Shown here in pieces: positions 24,654 through 31,366 of a stretch of 31,366 nucleotides of DNA. Location: NCBI GenBank assembly GCA_018714545.1, contig DVNG01000067.1, forward strand, positions 1 through 31,366. The letters are read 5' to 3'. The translations under genes and the position numbers were made by a program. This DNA is from Limousia pullorum (GTDB lineage: Bacteria > Bacillota > Clostridia > Oscillospirales > Acutalibacteraceae). Within the stretch, counting starts at the first letter, position 1. Each line of letters starts with the position of its first letter. The notes under the pieces were generated by a model that did no database searches, was not told the DNA's origin, and saw only the letters and a list, made by a program, of their open reading frames with translations.

Positions 24654-25844
24654 ATGAAAAAATATATGATGATAACTCCCGAGGGAACTAAGGATTTTCT
24701 CTTTGAGGAATGTAATGTGTTTGACAGTATCTGTGACAAGATACAAAATGTTTTCGAGGACTTCGGATACAGAAAGGTTATAACTCCGGGTGTGGAGTTT
24801 TTCGATTTGTTTTCGGCGGACAGCTGGGGTATTCCTCAGGAGGATATGTTCAAAGCCACCGACAGCAAGGGAAGGATCCTTGTTATGCGTCCGGATTCCA
24901 CTTTGCCAATCGCCAGAATGGCTGCCACAAGACTTAAAAACCATACATTGCCCATAAGGCTTTATTACAGACAGGCGATTTATCAGAACAAGCCATCCCT
25001 TATGGGAAAAAGCTGCGAGGTTTTGCAGATGGGCGTTGAGTATTTGGGAGCTGTCGGAAAGTGTGCAGACCTTGACATAATATCGGCGGCTATCGAGAGC
25101 CTTTCCTCTGTTTTTGAGGATTTCAGAATTGAAATAGGTCATGCAGGACTGTTTAAGGTGCTTTCCGATAATCTGAATGTTTCCGAGGAGATTAGAGAGG
25201 ATATAAGAATTGCTATTGAAAGCAAAAACTATCCTGCTCTCAACGATATTTTGGACGGACTTGAGGACAGTCTTAGCGTCAGAGCTATGAGAAGTCTTCC
25301 TAAGCTTTTCGGCGGAATTGATGTTTTGGAAAAGGCTTTGGAGATGGAAGAATTTTCTCCTGCAAGCGGCGAGCTTAACTATATAATGGATCTGTACCGT
25401 GGTCTTTGTGAACTGGGTTACGGCGACAAAATTACAATAGACTTGGGACTTGTTCAGAGAAACGACTACTACAGCGGTATAGTATTTTCCGGATATGTGG
25501 ACGGAAGCGGAGCGGCTATTCTTTCCGGCGGAAGATACGACACACTTCTTGATAATTTCTCAGTTCCTATGGGTGCGGCAGGTTTTGCCCTGAACATAGA
25601 CGAAATGGCTCAGGTTAAGTTTAAATCGGGATTTTTCGAGCCTTCAACACCTTCACAGGTTCTTGTTTTTGCGGAAAAGGGCTATGAGGTTGAAGCGGTA
25701 AAGTATGCCCGTTCTTTGAGAAAGACAGGTGTTAAAGCCGAGCTTTCCTCCTTTGATAAGGAAGAGGATGCAAAGGCCTATGCAAAAGCCGGCAATATAG
25801 GAAAAATAATTAAAGTAAGCGAAGATATAACGGAGATAAAATGA
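24654..25844 (+). CDS. hisZ: ATP phosphoribosyltransferase regulatory subunit
   Basis: 396 residues from the ATG at 24654 (CAGGAGAAAG upstream); an in-frame TTG at 24627 has no ribosome site. HisZ is a histidyl-tRNA synthetase-like protein that has lost tRNA charging and activates short HisG. Class II synthetase-like motifs remain: TPEGTKDFLFEEC, RPDSTLPIARMAATRL, LYYRQAIYQNKP and the C-terminal SGGRYDTLL. It is the first gene of the his operon and overlaps hisG by 4 bp. Its presence matches the short HisG that follows. Confidence 0.94.
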   Translation: MKKYMMITPEGTKDFLFEECNVFDSICDKIQNVFEDFGYRKVITPGVEFFDLFSADSWGIPQEDMFKATDSKGRILVMRPDSTLPIARMAATRLKNHTLPIRLYYRQAIYQNKPSLMGKSCEVLQMGVEYLGAVGKCADLDIISAAIESLSSVFEDFRIEIGHAGLFKVLSDNLNVSEEIREDIRIAIESKNYPALNDILDGLEDSLSVRAMRSLPKLFGGIDVLEKALEMEEFSPASGELNYIMDLYRGLCELGYGDKITIDLGLVQRNDYYSGIVFSGYVDGSGAAILSGGRYDTLLDNFSVPMGAAGFALNIDEMAQVKFKSGFFEPSTPSQVLVFAEKGYEVEAVKYARSLRKTGVKAELSSFDKEEDAKAYAKAGNIGKIIKVSEDITEIK

Positions 25845-26476
25845 TGAAACCACTTAGAATTGCACTTACAAAGGGCAGACTTGAGAAATCCACCATTGCG
25901 CTTTTTGAATCAATCGGATATGACTGCTCACAGGTTATAAATAAAGGCAGACGCCTTATTCTTCCAATAGGAAACGGAGAAATTGAGGTTGTTCTCGCCA
26001 AAGCCGCCGACGTTATCACATATGTTGAACACGGCGTATGCGATTTGGGCGTTGTTGGAAAAGATACAATTTTGGAACAGGGCAGAATTTTCTATGAGCT
26101 TCTGGATTTGGGCTTCGGAAAATGCCGTTTTGCCCTTGCGGCTCCAAAGGGAAAGGATTTTTACCAGGGATACGCAGAAAAAACAATAGCTACTAAATAT
26201 CCAAACGTTACAAAGAACTTTTTCGAGAAAAAGGGAATGGACGTAAGAATTATAAAAATAGAGGGTTCGGTGGAGCTTGCACCACTTGTTGGACTTTCCG
26301 ACGGAATTGTGGATATAGTTGAAACAGGCTCTACCCTTAAAGAAAACGGACTTGAGGTTATTGAGGACGTTGTTCCTGTTTCTGCAAGACTTATTGCAAA
26401 TATTGCAAGCTTAAAGCTTAGAAAACAGGAGATTGAAGGTTTGGTTGATAAGATAAAGGAGGAAATTTCCAAATGA
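25841..26476 (+). CDS. hisG: ATP phosphoribosyltransferase, short form
   Basis: 211 residues, the HisG-S length that lacks the C-terminal allosteric domain and needs HisZ. It catalyses the first histidine step, joining ATP and PRPP. Seen: RIALTKGRLEKSTIALFES at the N-terminus, DLGVVGKDTILEQ, and the PRPP-binding loop DIVETGSTLKENGLEVIE. The start codon overlaps the hisZ stop (ATGATGA), and the stop overlaps hisD in turn, so the three are translationally coupled. Confidence 0.96.
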   Translation: MMKPLRIALTKGRLEKSTIALFESIGYDCSQVINKGRRLILPIGNGEIEVVLAKAADVITYVEHGVCDLGVVGKDTILEQGRIFYELLDLGFGKCRFALAAPKGKDFYQGYAEKTIATKYPNVTKNFFEKKGMDVRIIKIEGSVELAPLVGLSDGIVDIVETGSTLKENGLEVIEDVVPVSARLIANIASLKLRKQEIEGLVDKIKEEISK

Positions 26477-27762
26477 TACCAAAGGTTATTGCCGACGGCA
26501 AAAAGGAATATGACTTTATAAAAGAACTGAAACTGAGAGCTGAAAACTCCGACAAGGATGTTGTGCCTGCTGTTTCAGAGATAATAAATAATGTAAGGGA
26601 AAACGGCGACAAGGCGGTTTATGACTACACCGTAAAGTTTGACGGCAAAGCCCCTGAAAAAACAGAGATTACAAAAGATGAAATAGAAGAGCTTATCAAG
26701 GACTGCGAGCCTTTGTTTTTGGAAGCCATAACAAAAGCTGCGGCAAATATTAAGGATTTCCACGCAAGACAGGTTCAGCAGAGCTGGCTTACCACCAAGG
26801 AAAACGGCGTTATTATGGGTCAGCGTGTGAGAGGTCTTAAAAGAGTGGGAATTTATGTGCCGGGCGGCACAGCTGCTTATCCGTCATCAGTTCTTATGAA
26901 CGCAATTCCTGCAAAGCTTGCCGGTGTTGAAGAGGTTATAATGGTTACTCCTCCTTGCAAGGACGGAAAACCTAACCCCAACATCATGGCGGCGGCAAAA
27001 ATCGCAGGTGTTGACAGGGTGTTCCTTATGGGCGGCGCTCAGGCGGTAGCGGCTTTGGCTTACGGTACGGAAACAGTTCCAAAGGTTGACAAAATCGTAG
27101 GCCCCGGAAATATTTTCGTTGCAACTGCAAAGAAGCTCCTTTACGGAGTTGTTGACATAGATATGATTGCAGGCCCAAGCGAAATTTTGATTGTGGCTGA
27201 CAAGACAGCAAATCCTAAATTCCTTGCGGCTGACCTTATGAGCCAGGCGGAGCATGACAAGCTTGCTTCTTCAATTCTCCTTACAACCAGCGATGAAATC
27301 GCAGTTGAAACTGAAAAAGAGGTTTTAAGACAGGTTGAGAAGCTTTCAAGAAAGGATATTATCGAATATTCACTTTCAAACTTCGGAGCTATAATTGTAT
27401 GCAGTGACATGACTCAGGCTGTTGACTTTGCAAACGAGCTTGCACCTGAACACCTGGAGGTTTGCTGTGAAAATCCAATGGAATATGTTGGAAAGCTTCA
27501 CAATGCAGGTTCAGTATTTTTGGGAAATTACAGTCCTGAGCCTTTGGGCGATTATTTTGCAGGCCCTAACCATGTGCTTCCAACCAGCGGAACAGCCAGA
27601 TTTTTCTCACCGCTTTCCGTTGACAGCTTCGTTAAAAAGTCAAGCTTTATTTACTATACAGAGGATGCTCTGAAAAAAGACGCAGAGCTTATCGAGGAGT
27701 TTGCGAAAAAAGAGGGACTTACCGCTCACGCAAACAGTATTACAGTTAGATTTGAAGATTGA
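26473..27762 (+). CDS. hisD: histidinol dehydrogenase
   Basis: 429 residues, the usual length. It performs the last two oxidations, histidinol to histidine, with zinc and NAD. Family motifs: VPGGTAAYPSSVLMNAIPAK, MGGAQAVAALAYGTE, VGPGNIFVATAKKLLYG, the zinc and active-site segments MSQAEHD and APEHLEV, and AGPNHVLPTSGTARFFSPL. The ATG overlaps the hisG TGA with an AAGGAGG ribosome site inside hisG. An intrinsic terminator lies 12 bp after its stop. Confidence 0.97.
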   Translation: MIPKVIADGKKEYDFIKELKLRAENSDKDVVPAVSEIINNVRENGDKAVYDYTVKFDGKAPEKTEITKDEIEELIKDCEPLFLEAITKAAANIKDFHARQVQQSWLTTKENGVIMGQRVRGLKRVGIYVPGGTAAYPSSVLMNAIPAKLAGVEEVIMVTPPCKDGKPNPNIMAAAKIAGVDRVFLMGGAQAVAALAYGTETVPKVDKIVGPGNIFVATAKKLLYGVVDIDMIAGPSEILIVADKTANPKFLAADLMSQAEHDKLASSILLTTSDEIAVETEKEVLRQVEKLSRKDIIEYSLSNFGAIIVCSDMTQAVDFANELAPEHLEVCCENPMEYVGKLHNAGSVFLGNYSPEPLGDYFAGPNHVLPTSGTARFFSPLSVDSFVKKSSFIYYTEDALKKDAELIEEFAKKEGLTAHANSITVRFED

Positions 27763-27774
27763 TTTTAAATTTAT

Positions 27775-27823
27775 CCCGGCAGGCAGTTGCTTTGGAAAGT
27801 TTTTTCCTGCCGGGTTTCTTTTT
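27775..27823 (+). terminator. intrinsic terminator between hisD and hisC
   Basis: CCCGGCAGG (27775-27783) pairs perfectly with CCTGCCGGG (27806-27814); the loop is 22 nt and is followed by TTTCTTTTT. GC-rich stem plus T tract is a textbook factor-independent terminator, placed inside the his gene run. No clear promoter for hisC lies in the 35 bp after it. Confidence 0.8.
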
Positions 27824-27858
27824 ATTCAGTGACATTAAAAACTATGAAGGTGATATAA

Positions 27859-28923
27859 ATGGCATATAGTCTTAATCAGAAAATTAAAGACCTTGAACCC
27901 TATGAACCCATAAGCGGTACATATAAAATAAGATTGGACGCTAACGAAAGTCCTTTTTCATATACAGATGAAATCAAAGAAAAAATTGCCGAAGCCGTAA
28001 AGACTATTGATTACAACAGATATCCCGACCCTATGGCTGAGGAACTCTGCGAAGCTTTTGCGGATTTTTACGGAGTTGATAAAAAGCTTGTAACTGCCGC
28101 CAACGGTTCTGACGAGCTTATAAGCGTTATTGAAACATCCTTTTTAATGAAAGGGGAAAAGCTTCTCTTTATTGCTCCGGATTTTTCTATGTATAAATTT
28201 TACAGCTCAATATGCGAGGCTGAATGTGTTCAGATTAACAAAAATCCTGAACTTGAAATCACCGCCGACGAAATGATAAAGGCAATTAAGGACAGCGGCG
28301 CAAAATGTGTTATTTTCTCAAATCCCTGCAACCCGACAGGTCAGGGACTTGACAGAGAGGCGATAAGAAAAATCGTTTCATCCGTTGATGCTTTGATTGT
28401 GGATGATGAAGCTTACATGGATTTCTGGGATCAGTCAATGATAGGCGAAACAGAAAATTACGACAATCTGATTGTTCTGAGAACCGCTTCAAAGGCTTTT
28501 GGTTCTGCGGCTTTAAGACTTGGTTTTGCTGTTGCCAATGAGAAAATTACAAGAGCCATGAAAGCTGTAAAATCCCCATATAATGTAAACTCTGTTTCTC
28601 AGAAAGTAGGCACAATAATTTACAGGGAAAAGGAATATTTTAAAAAATCTCTTTCATCTATTGTATACAATAGAGATTTGCTGTATAATGGATTGAGAAA
28701 TTGTAGTTGTTTTACCGATGACTTTAGGGTTTATCCAACAGTTACCAATTTCGTTTTTGTAAAAACAACCATGGCTTTGGACATTTGGAAATACCTTTTG
28801 TCGAAATCCGTAGCTATAAGGTATATGGGAGAATATATAAGAATTTCTGCCGGCACAGACGAAGAAACCGCATTTGTTCTTGCAGAGATTGAAAACTATT
28901 TAAAAAATTTAAAGAAGAATTGA
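27859..28923 (+). CDS. hisC: histidinol-phosphate aminotransferase
   Basis: 354 residues, a class I/II PLP aminotransferase that makes histidinol phosphate from imidazole-acetol phosphate and glutamate. Seen: IRLDANESPFSY near the N-terminus, NRYPDPMAEELCEAFADFYG, AANGSDELI, IFSNPCNPTGQGL, the PLP-contact VDDEAYMDF and the PLP lysine in RTASKAFGSAALRLGFA. The ATG follows AAGGTGAT. It is set off from hisD by a terminator and lies 39 bp before hisB. Confidence 0.93.
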   Translation: MAYSLNQKIKDLEPYEPISGTYKIRLDANESPFSYTDEIKEKIAEAVKTIDYNRYPDPMAEELCEAFADFYGVDKKLVTAANGSDELISVIETSFLMKGEKLLFIAPDFSMYKFYSSICEAECVQINKNPELEITADEMIKAIKDSGAKCVIFSNPCNPTGQGLDREAIRKIVSSVDALIVDDEAYMDFWDQSMIGETENYDNLIVLRTASKAFGSAALRLGFAVANEKITRAMKAVKSPYNVNSVSQKVGTIIYREKEYFKKSLSSIVYNRDLLYNGLRNCSCFTDDFRVYPTVTNFVFVKTTMALDIWKYLLSKSVAIRYMGEYIRISAGTDEETAFVLAEIENYLKNLKKN

Positions 28924-28962
28924 TTTCTGATTTTTGAATATATTTAGCTTTAGGAGAAAATT

Positions 28963-29541
28963 ATGAGAACCGCACAGATTGAAAGAAATACCAAAGAAAC
29001 AAAAATAAATCTGTCTCTTAACTTGGACGGAGGCGAAATTTCCATAAACACGGGAGTTGGCTTTTTTGACCATATGCTCAATTCCTTTGCAATTCACGGA
29101 GGTTTCGGACTTTGTGTAAAGGTTGAGGGTGATTTGCAGGTTGACTGCCACCACACAATAGAGGATGTGGGAATAGTTTTGGGTTCTGCTTTTTCTCAGG
29201 CTTTGGGCAACAAGGGAGGCATTGAAAGGTTCGGAAGCTTTTACGTTCCTATGGACGAAGCTTTGGCTTTTGCCGCCGTCGATATAAGCGGCAGACCTTA
29301 TCTTGTTTTTAAAGGCGATTTTCCGCAGGACAGGTGCGGAGAATATGACTGCTGTATGACTGAAGAGTTTTTCAGAGCTTTTGCCTTTAACGGCGGAATA
29401 ACTCTTCATGTTTCCGCTGAATACGGAAAAAATTCTCACCATATGGTTGAGGCTATGTTTAAGGCCGTGGCTCATGCCATGAGACTTGCCGTAAAACAAA
29501 GAGGAAGTAATGAGGTATTATCTGCGAAGGGAGTTTTGTAA
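28963..29541 (+). CDS. hisB: imidazoleglycerol-phosphate dehydratase
   Basis: 192 residues, a stand-alone dehydratase without the phosphatase half seen in E. coli HisB. Manganese-binding histidine motifs are in place: GFFDHMLNSFAIHGGF, DCHHTIEDVGIVLG, DEALAFAAVDISGRPYL and KNSHHMVEAMFKAVAHA. The ATG follows TAGGAGAAA. Its TAA is directly followed by the hisA ATG with no gap; hisH usually sits there in Firmicutes. Confidence 0.96.
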   Translation: MRTAQIERNTKETKINLSLNLDGGEISINTGVGFFDHMLNSFAIHGGFGLCVKVEGDLQVDCHHTIEDVGIVLGSAFSQALGNKGGIERFGSFYVPMDEALAFAAVDISGRPYLVFKGDFPQDRCGEYDCCMTEEFFRAFAFNGGITLHVSAEYGKNSHHMVEAMFKAVAHAMRLAVKQRGSNEVLSAKGVL

Positions 29542-30261
29542 ATGATAGTAATTCCTGCCATTGATATTAAGGATGGAAATTGTGTTAGATTATTTAAAGG
29601 TGATTATTCAACGGTACATAAAGTTGCTGAAAATGCGGTAGAAACAGCACTTGCGTTCCAAAATGCAGGAGCAAGATGGATTCATATGGTTGACCTTGAC
29701 GGTGCAAAGGACGGAAAAAGGGTTAATTCTCAGATTTTTCTTGATGTTGCAAAAAATACCGATCTTAAAATTGAGCTTGGCGGCGGTATAAGAGATATGG
29801 AGTCCATAGAATATTATCTTTCAAACGGTATATCAAAGGTTATTCTCGGCTCTGCTGCCGTTAAAAAACCTGAGTTTGTAAAAGAAGCTTTGAAAGTTTA
29901 CGGCGATAAAATCGTCGTTGGCATTGACGCCAAAAACGGAATGGTTAAGGCGGAAGGCTGGATAGATTCTTCCGAGATTCATTATATAGAGCTTGCAAAA
30001 AGAATGGAGTCCTTCGGCGTTAATACAATTATTTACACCGACATAGACCAGGACGGAACTCTTGCCGGCCCTAATCTCAATGATTTGGATCAGCTGGCAC
30101 ATGCTGTATCCTGTAATATTATTGCAAGCGGCGGCGTTGCCAATCTTAAGGATATTATTAACCTTGCAGAAATTGATATTTTCGGTGCAATATGTGGCAA
30201 GGCTATTTATACAGGGGATTTGGATTTGCGCCTTGCAATTCAGATTTGCAGTAAAGTTTAA
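29542..30261 (+). CDS. hisA: phosphoribosylformimino-AICAR-P isomerase
   Basis: 239 residues, a beta/alpha-barrel. The catalytic aspartates are seen in IPAIDIKDGNCVRLFKGDY (N-terminal) and YTDIDQDGTLAGPN; phosphate-binding glycines in LGGGIRDMES and IASGGVANLKD. It isomerises ProFAR to PRFAR, the substrate of the HisF-HisH synthase. HisF shares this fold, but the Asp-Gly-Thr segment and LFKGDY identify HisA. The next his gene is hisI after a 69-bp gap; hisF, which normally follows hisA, is missing. Confidence 0.94.
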   Translation: MIVIPAIDIKDGNCVRLFKGDYSTVHKVAENAVETALAFQNAGARWIHMVDLDGAKDGKRVNSQIFLDVAKNTDLKIELGGGIRDMESIEYYLSNGISKVILGSAAVKKPEFVKEALKVYGDKIVVGIDAKNGMVKAEGWIDSSEIHYIELAKRMESFGVNTIIYTDIDQDGTLAGPNLNDLDQLAHAVSCNIIASGGVANLKDIINLAEIDIFGAICGKAIYTGDLDLRLAIQICSKV

Positions 30262-30269
30262 AATAAAAG

Positions 30270-30316
30270 TGCAGTCACTCTATACTATATATAATAGATA
30301 ACAGCTGTTGACTGCA
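30270..30316. repeat. inverted repeat in the hisA-hisI gap
   Basis: TGCAGTCA (30270-30277) and TGACTGCA (30309-30316) are a perfect 8-bp inverted repeat around a 31-nt AT-rich spacer, which also contains the palindrome ACAGCTGT (30301-30308). There is no T tract, so it is not a normal terminator. It lies where hisF would be expected. Confidence 0.5.
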
Positions 30317-30330
30317 GAGCGGAGTAGAAA

Positions 30331-30645
30331 ATGGATTTTGATAAGTATTTTAAAAAGCAGGAATTGATTCCGGCGATTATTCAGGAAAAGTCCACTGGTG
30401 AGGTTTTGATGCTTGCTTATATGAACCGTGAGTCCATGGAAAAAACCTTTGAAACAGGCTATACATGGTTTTACAGCAGAAGCAGACAGGAGCTTTGGAA
30501 CAAAGGAGCTACTTCAGGACATTTCCAGAAGGTATGTGAGATTTTTTCCGATTGTGACGACGACACTTTGCTTATAACAGTTGAGCAGACAGGAGCTGCA
30601 TGTCACACAGGAAACCACAGTTGTTTCTATACTAAAATAAAGTAA
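30331..30645 (+). CDS. hisI: phosphoribosyl-AMP cyclohydrolase
   Basis: 104 residues, the cyclohydrolase domain alone. Zinc and active-site motifs: MLAYMNRESMEKTFETG, TWFYSRSRQELWNKG, HFQKV, DCDDDTLL and the cysteine pair in GAACHTGNHSCFY. It opens the adenine ring of PR-AMP in the third step. It sits 17 bp before hisE, which supplies the preceding step; in many bacteria the two are fused. Confidence 0.96.
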   Translation: MDFDKYFKKQELIPAIIQEKSTGEVLMLAYMNRESMEKTFETGYTWFYSRSRQELWNKGATSGHFQKVCEIFSDCDDDTLLITVEQTGAACHTGNHSCFYTKIK

Positions 30646-30662
30646 TTGAGAGGTAAACATAA

Positions 30663-30992
30663 ATGACAGACGAAGTTTTGAAAAGCTTATACGAAACAGT
30701 TCTTGACAGAAAGGCAAACAACGAGGAGGGTTCATACACCTGCTATCTTTTTGAAAAGGGACTGGATAAGATTCTGAAAAAGGTTGGAGAAGAGTGCAGC
30801 GAAACAATAATTGCAGCTAAAAACGGTGATAACAGCGAAACTGTTCTTGAAATCTCTGATTTGATTTACCACCTTATGGTTATGATGGTTCAGCAGGGTA
30901 TAACTCTTGAAGAAGTTATGGCAGAGCTGGACAAGAGAAGTGCTAAAAAAGGAAACTTAAAGAAATTTCATCAGGTTGACAAGAATACCTGA
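30663..30992 (+). CDS. hisE: phosphoribosyl-ATP pyrophosphatase
   Basis: 109 residues, an all-alpha MazG-like pyrophosphohydrolase that turns PR-ATP into PR-AMP. The metal-binding pattern is clear: KKVGEECSETIIAAKNGD, then ETVLEISDLIYHLMVMM with the Glu and Asp ligands. Separate from hisI. A GAGAGGT ribosome site precedes the ATG. Last recognised gene of the his operon. Confidence 0.94.
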   Translation: MTDEVLKSLYETVLDRKANNEEGSYTCYLFEKGLDKILKKVGEECSETIIAAKNGDNSETVLEISDLIYHLMVMMVQQGITLEEVMAELDKRSAKKGNLKKFHQVDKNT

Positions 30993-31022
30993 TTGAAAAA
31001 TATATTTTAAGGAGTATTAAAA

Positions 31023-31366
31023 ATGAAAAGTAGAACAAAAATTGTATCTCTCGTACTGTTCCTTGCAATGATGATTTCTGTTTTTGCAGGCTGCGGCTCA
31101 GCCGAGGACAAAGAGTTTTCATCAAACGGTTTTACCGTTACATTGCCGGGCAATGCTAAGGAAATGGATCAGAGCCTTGGTTATACTGCATGCTATCAGG
31201 TTGGCAATGACATTGTTGTAGCAGCTATCGAGGAGACAAAAAGCTCTTTGCAGTCATTGGGACTTTCCGAGGATGCAACAGTTGAGGAGTATGCAGCTCT
31301 TGTGGCAGAAGTAAATGGCTACAGTGCAGATGATATCAAAACACTTACAGGAACAGATGCTCCATA
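31023..31366 (+). CDS. lipoprotein of unknown function (N-terminal part, cut by window edge)
   Basis: The frame from the ATG at 31023 stays open to the window end (114 codons). AAGGAG lies 8 bp upstream. The N-terminus is a lipoprotein signal: a basic start (KSRTK), a hydrophobic core and the lipobox VFAGC with the lipidated cysteine at residue 24. The mature part begins GSAEDKEFSSNGFTVTLPG and is predicted to be attached to the outer face of the membrane. I do not recognise the family. It follows hisE by only 30 bp with no terminator, so it may be read from the his operon. Confidence 0.8.
   Translation, partial: MKSRTKIVSLVLFLAMMISVFAGCGSAEDKEFSSNGFTVTLPGNAKEMDQSLGYTACYQVGNDIVVAAIEETKSSLQSLGLSEDATVEEYAALVAEVNGYSADDIKTLTGTDAP

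Noticed and set aside
2414..30301. Many other open frames of 60-140 codons on both strands within the annotated genes
   Set aside because: Each overlaps a well-supported gene in another frame and lacks both a ribosome site and recognisable protein features.

Overview
The window looks like a chromosomal segment from a spore-forming, anaerobic low/mid-GC Firmicute of class Clostridia, possibly an Oscillospiraceae/Ruminococcaceae relative (family level is a guess). Evidence: dipicolinate synthase genes (endospores), a Gram-positive PolC replicase, an [FeFe]-hydrogenase-like protein with DRTGG/HATPase/PHP partners, feoAB, and the clostridial order pyrH-frr-uppS-cdsA-dxr-rseP-ispG-polC. I see no insertion sequences, phage genes, CRISPR arrays, rRNA or tRNA, and no gene-free stretch over 300 bp.

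Layout. (1) 1-1654: a possible tail of an unknown gene, then dpaA-dpaB, which make dipicolinic acid for the spore core. (2) 1798-2490: a PPP-type metallophosphatase with its own promoter and terminators. (3) 2553-5719, minus strand: a tight five-gene operon, DRTGG - RsbW/RsbT-like ATPase - sensory-type [FeFe]-hydrogenase-like protein - DRTGG - PHP phosphoesterase. The H-cluster-binding cysteines are kept but the proton-relay cysteine is alanine, which suggests an H2 or redox sensor wired to a kinase-like switch. (4) 5945-9459, divergent from it: feoA, feoB, a small Cys-rich FeoB-associated membrane protein and an AraC-type regulator. (5) 9578-11803: pcrA helicase. (6) 11987-23153: a housekeeping block for UMP kinase, ribosome recycling, undecaprenyl-PP synthesis, CDP-diacylglycerol, two MEP-pathway enzymes, the site-2 protease RseP and PolC. 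(7) 23333-24547: an AI-2E/PerM family membrane protein. (8) 24654-30992: a histidine operon hisZ-G-D-C-B-A-I-E that lacks hisH and hisF. (9) 31023-end: the start of a lipoprotein gene cut by the window edge.

The most interesting items are the hydrogenase-like sensor operon with a palindrome at its predicted transcription start, the his operon without hisH/hisF and with an intrinsic terminator between hisD and hisC, an rseP gene without an in-frame ATG/GTG/TTG at its natural N-terminus, and a perfect TGTNA-N7-TNACA dyad on the pyrH promoter. All calls rest on reading the sequence and on family knowledge; no database search was run.
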